From the NCBI GenBank assembly GCA_003509305.1, contig DOMU01000040.1:1-8275 (forward strand): a stretch of DNA of 8,275 nucleotides, in the 5' to 3' direction. Shown here piece by piece: positions 6,801 through 8,275 of the stretch. Under the pieces are notes generated by a model. That model saw nothing but the letters and a program-made list of their open reading frames with translations, ran no database searches and was not told the origin of the DNA. Source of the DNA: Desulfobulbaceae bacterium (lineage in GTDB: Bacteria > Desulfobacterota > Desulfobulbia > Desulfobulbales > Desulfocapsaceae). The number at the start of each line of letters is the position of its first letter. The first letter of the stretch is position 1. The position numbers were made by a program, and so were the translations under genes.

Positions 6801-8130
6801 AGCACCACTTCGGCTCGCGCATGATCAGGTGCAGCCAGACGCGGATGTTGCCAAGGTGGGCCGGATTAGTCAGTGGCTGCCAGTTCTCATCGACGCCCAT
6901 GACGTTGGCGTGCTGGAAGCCGAAACGCACCGCTTCCCACAGAAAGGCCTCGACCATGCGGCTGTTGCCACGGTCGAAGACCTCGTCGCCAAGCACCTGA
7001 ATGCACTGCAAAGATGTGTGTGGATATTCATGAACATTTGCCTTCAGCAACTGAAACGCCTGCCGTAAAAAAGATTCTATCTCTTCAAAACTCTGCTGCC
7101 GTATCAACTGCACCAAACTGCGGTTGATTTCCCGCAATGTCTCTTCACGGATCAAATAAAGACCGGCGGTATCCATGATGAGGAAGAGAAACAGCATCTT
7201 CTGATTTTCGACGAAACGGTGGATGTCGTCCGAAAAGCCAAGCCGTTCCTCGGCCTTTTCCAGGCAAGGCGGCACCTCGCGGTAGAGTTTGACAATGTCG
7301 ATAAAGCCGGGGAACTCCAAAAGCTGAACCAAAGCGGCGCGGGCATTGCCGGCAATATCCAACGCCGCAAGCCGGTCGCGGTGCTCCCGCATCGCCTGAT
7401 GCGACAAGGCGGCAAAAAGAGCGGTGGCGGCCTGGTCATTTGCCAGCGGGCCACTGTGCTTGTGAAACCAGGCGGCGGCGTCGTTTTCCGATAACCAATA
7501 GCGATAGTTGTCACCGAGCATGGCGCGCAACAGCGCAGCCAAAGGCATGAAATCGAAAGCGCCGTCCGCCGCAAGAGACAGCAGAAGAGCGGCGATTTTC
7601 CGCACCGCCTGCTGCCCCTGCAAAAGTGGCAGAGAAAAACCGTCGCGGTTTTCGTGGATAAAGCGTTCCAGCCCGCCGGTCAGTTGGTTGATGGCCTTTT
7701 CGTAGATGGCGATATCTTCGGACGTCAAGAGGCCGGTCATCTTTTCCAGCCAGGCCAGTTGGCCAGAGATGGCTTCGGCAAAGAGCTGTGGCTGTGGCCG
7801 CTGGCGCAACTCGCCCATCGCTGTAAAAAAGATATCACTAAAAAGAAGCACACTCTGTGGCCCCAGCGGATGCTTCCGGTAATACTTGATATTCTGCAGG
7901 AGAAAGCTGCGTAACTGTGGCAGGATGATCCGCCAGTTGTGTAAAGGGTGGCAGATTTCGTAGAGCAGTTTTTCCAGACTCCCATACAATCCCGTATAAT
8001 TTGCCACAACGTCGAGCAGTGGCTGAAAACGCGGATCGATACGAACTTCACCGGCGATTTCGGCGGTTTGCTTCATATTGGCGTTCAGGGCACTGGACTC
8101 AAAAGAAGCTGAAAGCTGATTGTCGGTCAT
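3856..8130 (-). CDS. Pyruvate phosphate dikinase-like ATP-grasp/phosphohistidine protein with a very large N-terminal region and no PEP/pyruvate barrel
   Basis: A 1424-residue cytoplasmic protein. Residues ~1-925 are unrecognised; by eye they look mostly helical, with no signal peptide or clear membrane segment. Residues ~930-1275 match the ATP-grasp domain of pyruvate phosphate dikinase (PPDK): GNKGYNLA with K935, VRSGSAISMPGMM (1006-1018), which is the PPDK rather than PEP-synthase form, the QGEDIVSG segment with E1193, EIEFTFE with E1251, and LLQTR with Q1266 and R1268. Residues ~1285-1410 are the swivelling domain with GGQTSHASVVA; H1358 is the expected phosphorylated histidine. Only 66 residues follow it, so the ~350-residue C-terminal TIM barrel that binds PEP/pyruvate is absent. 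It should bind ATP and form a phosphohistidine (inference), but the acceptor is unknown. Family members without the barrel include glucan/water dikinases and rifampicin phosphotransferase. PPDK itself has about 880 residues. The start ATG at 8130 follows GAGG, 65 bp after gap. No frameshift was seen. Confidence 0.9.
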   Translation of the reverse strand: MTDNQLSASFESSALNANMKQTAEIAGEVRIDPRFQPLLDVVANYTGLYGSLEKLLYEICHPLHNWRIILPQLRSFLLQNIKYYRKHPLGPQSVLLFSDIFFTAMGELRQRPQPQLFAEAISGQLAWLEKMTGLLTSEDIAIYEKAINQLTGGLERFIHENRDGFSLPLLQGQQAVRKIAALLLSLAADGAFDFMPLAALLRAMLGDNYRYWLSENDAAAWFHKHSGPLANDQAATALFAALSHQAMREHRDRLAALDIAGNARAALVQLLEFPGFIDIVKLYREVPPCLEKAEERLGFSDDIHRFVENQKMLFLFLIMDTAGLYLIREETLREINRSLVQLIRQQSFEEIESFLRQAFQLLKANVHEYPHTSLQCIQVLGDEVFDRGNSRMVEAFLWEAVRFGFQHANVMGVDENWQPLTNPAHLGNIRVWLHLIMREPKWCSTLFSALIIHLKLSGTCVKDTDLFQRDITELLNHPIEPIYNLCKQFAKLMPVFYNEIGSEGELRDVSTELDETHRRHDLLIHFLRKQAHVESSNLIVGFIKAIFTFWHSLDKSELTAFLPKEIYGQIETSGPFIDAPHELSGRLWAKFDIRKAEDLLALDQQQAEDFLNTQEDQPQPERRRVALLIRMFRLLNQKYMLGFQEIREELRQAAKEGFSEVEPVLAVLDSGDTGACLEAILAALEKLKAIILSPETFPAREDIYFKRHIAVDIPSVYGRYREKKFDALSLTFRLENLANLYLEKLQEVVSLNFITQETFFTIVRCLKIFRRALKVDGISSRRFAIYLSLLDSALTVRRFSYTQYLDIFRGLSEGVKDIIYAYYTNIHENNLSLIIPQIGAEHLLMKYRSLYEEGDMPHSIQRLSETFFRELIASTFGLQHLDNFLTRITNTLASQRDLLKKDKLDLLMSYNPEKAIASMTRPDPATHNLIHMGNKGYNLAMLVDLDLPVPPAFVITTEVFRCREVLFDYSQARDDFMKRLREALNEIEAKTGRQFGSPDRPLLLSVRSGSAISMPGMMATVLNVGFNQDLIEEYIANGGDAYVAWDNYRRFLQSWSMVAAMDRDEFQVLMDGAKAQYEVGLKRQFTATQMGDLALSYQKLARKRGLGIPDDPWLQLVNAVELVLDSWDNKKAIDYRHIMDLSDSWGTAVIVQAMVLGNLSDHAGSGVIFTAHPYRRVRQVALWGDYAYGDQGEDIVSGLVTSQAISVEQAKIDGRSVENSLERRFPDIYGRMLAISRSLVYDQRWNPQEIEFTFEGPEADKLYLLQTRDMITIKKKEHFQVFADDAQLPEATLGRGVGVSGSALSGRAVFTEEHIQRLRREDPKTPLILIRQDTVPEDIKAISQADGLLTSRGGQTSHASVVAVRLEKTCVVGCQQLKVYENRQYCEIGDQRIAFGDAVSIDGRTGAVLIGQHPVREEHHIMPI

Positions 8131-8133
8131 ACG

Positions 8134-8161
8134 GCCACCTCGTGTTCAGAGGACAGGTGGC
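8134..8161 (-). promoter_or_regulatory. Inverted repeat overlapping the ribosome binding site of the dikinase-like gene
   Basis: On the minus strand, GCCACCT and AGGTGGC form a perfect 7-bp inverted repeat with a 14-nt loop. The downstream arm contains the AGGTGG purine stretch that should serve as ribosome binding site for ATG at 8130, so the fold would hide it. The upstream arm could instead pair its CCTGT (8153-8157) with ACAGG further upstream (8182-8186), giving two mutually exclusive folds. This is suggestive of translational control, but short GC-rich repeats also arise by chance. No strong intrinsic terminator separates gap from this gene. Confidence 0.35.
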
Positions 8162-8195
8162 GGGTGCCAGAATCCTGCCCCCCTGTTTCCTGGAA

Positions 8196-8275
8196 TCACA
8201 GCGATCTGTTTTTTTCCATGTGCAGAATCAGGTCGAGCATCCGGTTGGAATACCCCCACTCGTTGTCGTACCAGC
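8196..8275 (-). CDS. gap: Glyceraldehyde-3-phosphate dehydrogenase, C-terminal 25 residues only
   Basis: The visible end encodes WYDNEWGYSNRML followed by DLILHMEKNRSL and a TGA stop (8196-8198). WYDNEWGYSNR is the strongly conserved C-terminal signature of phosphorylating GAPDH, the glycolytic/gluconeogenic enzyme that interconverts glyceraldehyde 3-phosphate and 1,3-bisphosphoglycerate with NAD(P). The start and more than 90% of the gene lie beyond the right edge, so cofactor preference cannot be judged. It is upstream of, and on the same strand as, the dikinase-like gene, with a 65-bp gap, consistent with a shared transcript. Confidence 0.93.
   Translation of the reverse strand, partial: WYDNEWGYSNRMLDLILHMEKNRSL

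Noticed and set aside
5557..7068. Plus-strand open frames of 322 and 177 codons (5557-6525 and 6535-7068) opposite the dikinase-like gene
   Set aside because: They fall wholly inside the continuous 1424-codon minus-strand gene and show no recognisable motif. The dikinase-like frame carries the conserved motifs.

Overview
The window is a compact bacterial chromosomal segment of moderately high GC content by eye. It has three complete genes, two genes cut by the window edges, and one intergenic region of about 250 bp that carries most of the non-coding structure. No rRNA, tRNA, CRISPR array, insertion sequence or phage gene was seen. The gene content is housekeeping or central metabolism and looks like an ordinary Gram-negative chromosome. 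A member of the Desulfobacterota/deltaproteobacteria is my best guess, from gene style only, with low confidence.

Layout, left to right. (1) Bases 1-2616, minus strand: alanyl-tRNA synthetase (alaS), complete at its N terminus and missing only its last few residues off the left edge. (2) 2631-3212, minus: an isochorismatase-fold cysteine hydrolase of the ISOC1/ISOC2-like type, 14 bp upstream of alaS and so probably co-transcribed with it. (3) 3213-3467: a divergent intergenic region with a near-perfect 34-bp inverted repeat, a perfect 12-bp palindrome and possible promoters. (4) 3468-3755, plus: a 95-residue ArsR/SmtB-type winged-helix repressor, the only plus-strand gene. (5) 3756-3855: a short convergent gap with a small hairpin. 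(6) 3856-8130, minus: a 1424-residue protein. Its C-terminal third is the ATP-grasp plus phosphohistidine half of pyruvate phosphate dikinase. Its N-terminal ~925 residues are unrecognised, and the PEP/pyruvate TIM barrel is absent. (7) 8131-8195: a leader whose inverted repeat overlaps the ribosome binding site of gene 6. (8) 8196-8275, minus: the last 25 codons of glyceraldehyde-3-phosphate dehydrogenase (gap), cut by the right edge.

The gap gene and the dikinase-like gene are in tandem, 65 bp apart, which suggests a link to lower glycolysis/gluconeogenesis or its phosphorylation state. The hydrolase-alaS pair diverges from the arsR gene, so the ArsR protein may control itself, the hydrolase-alaS unit, or both. 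The most unusual item is the dikinase-like protein. It keeps the residues for ATP binding and for making a phosphohistidine, but has no recognisable domain for the usual phosphoryl acceptor.
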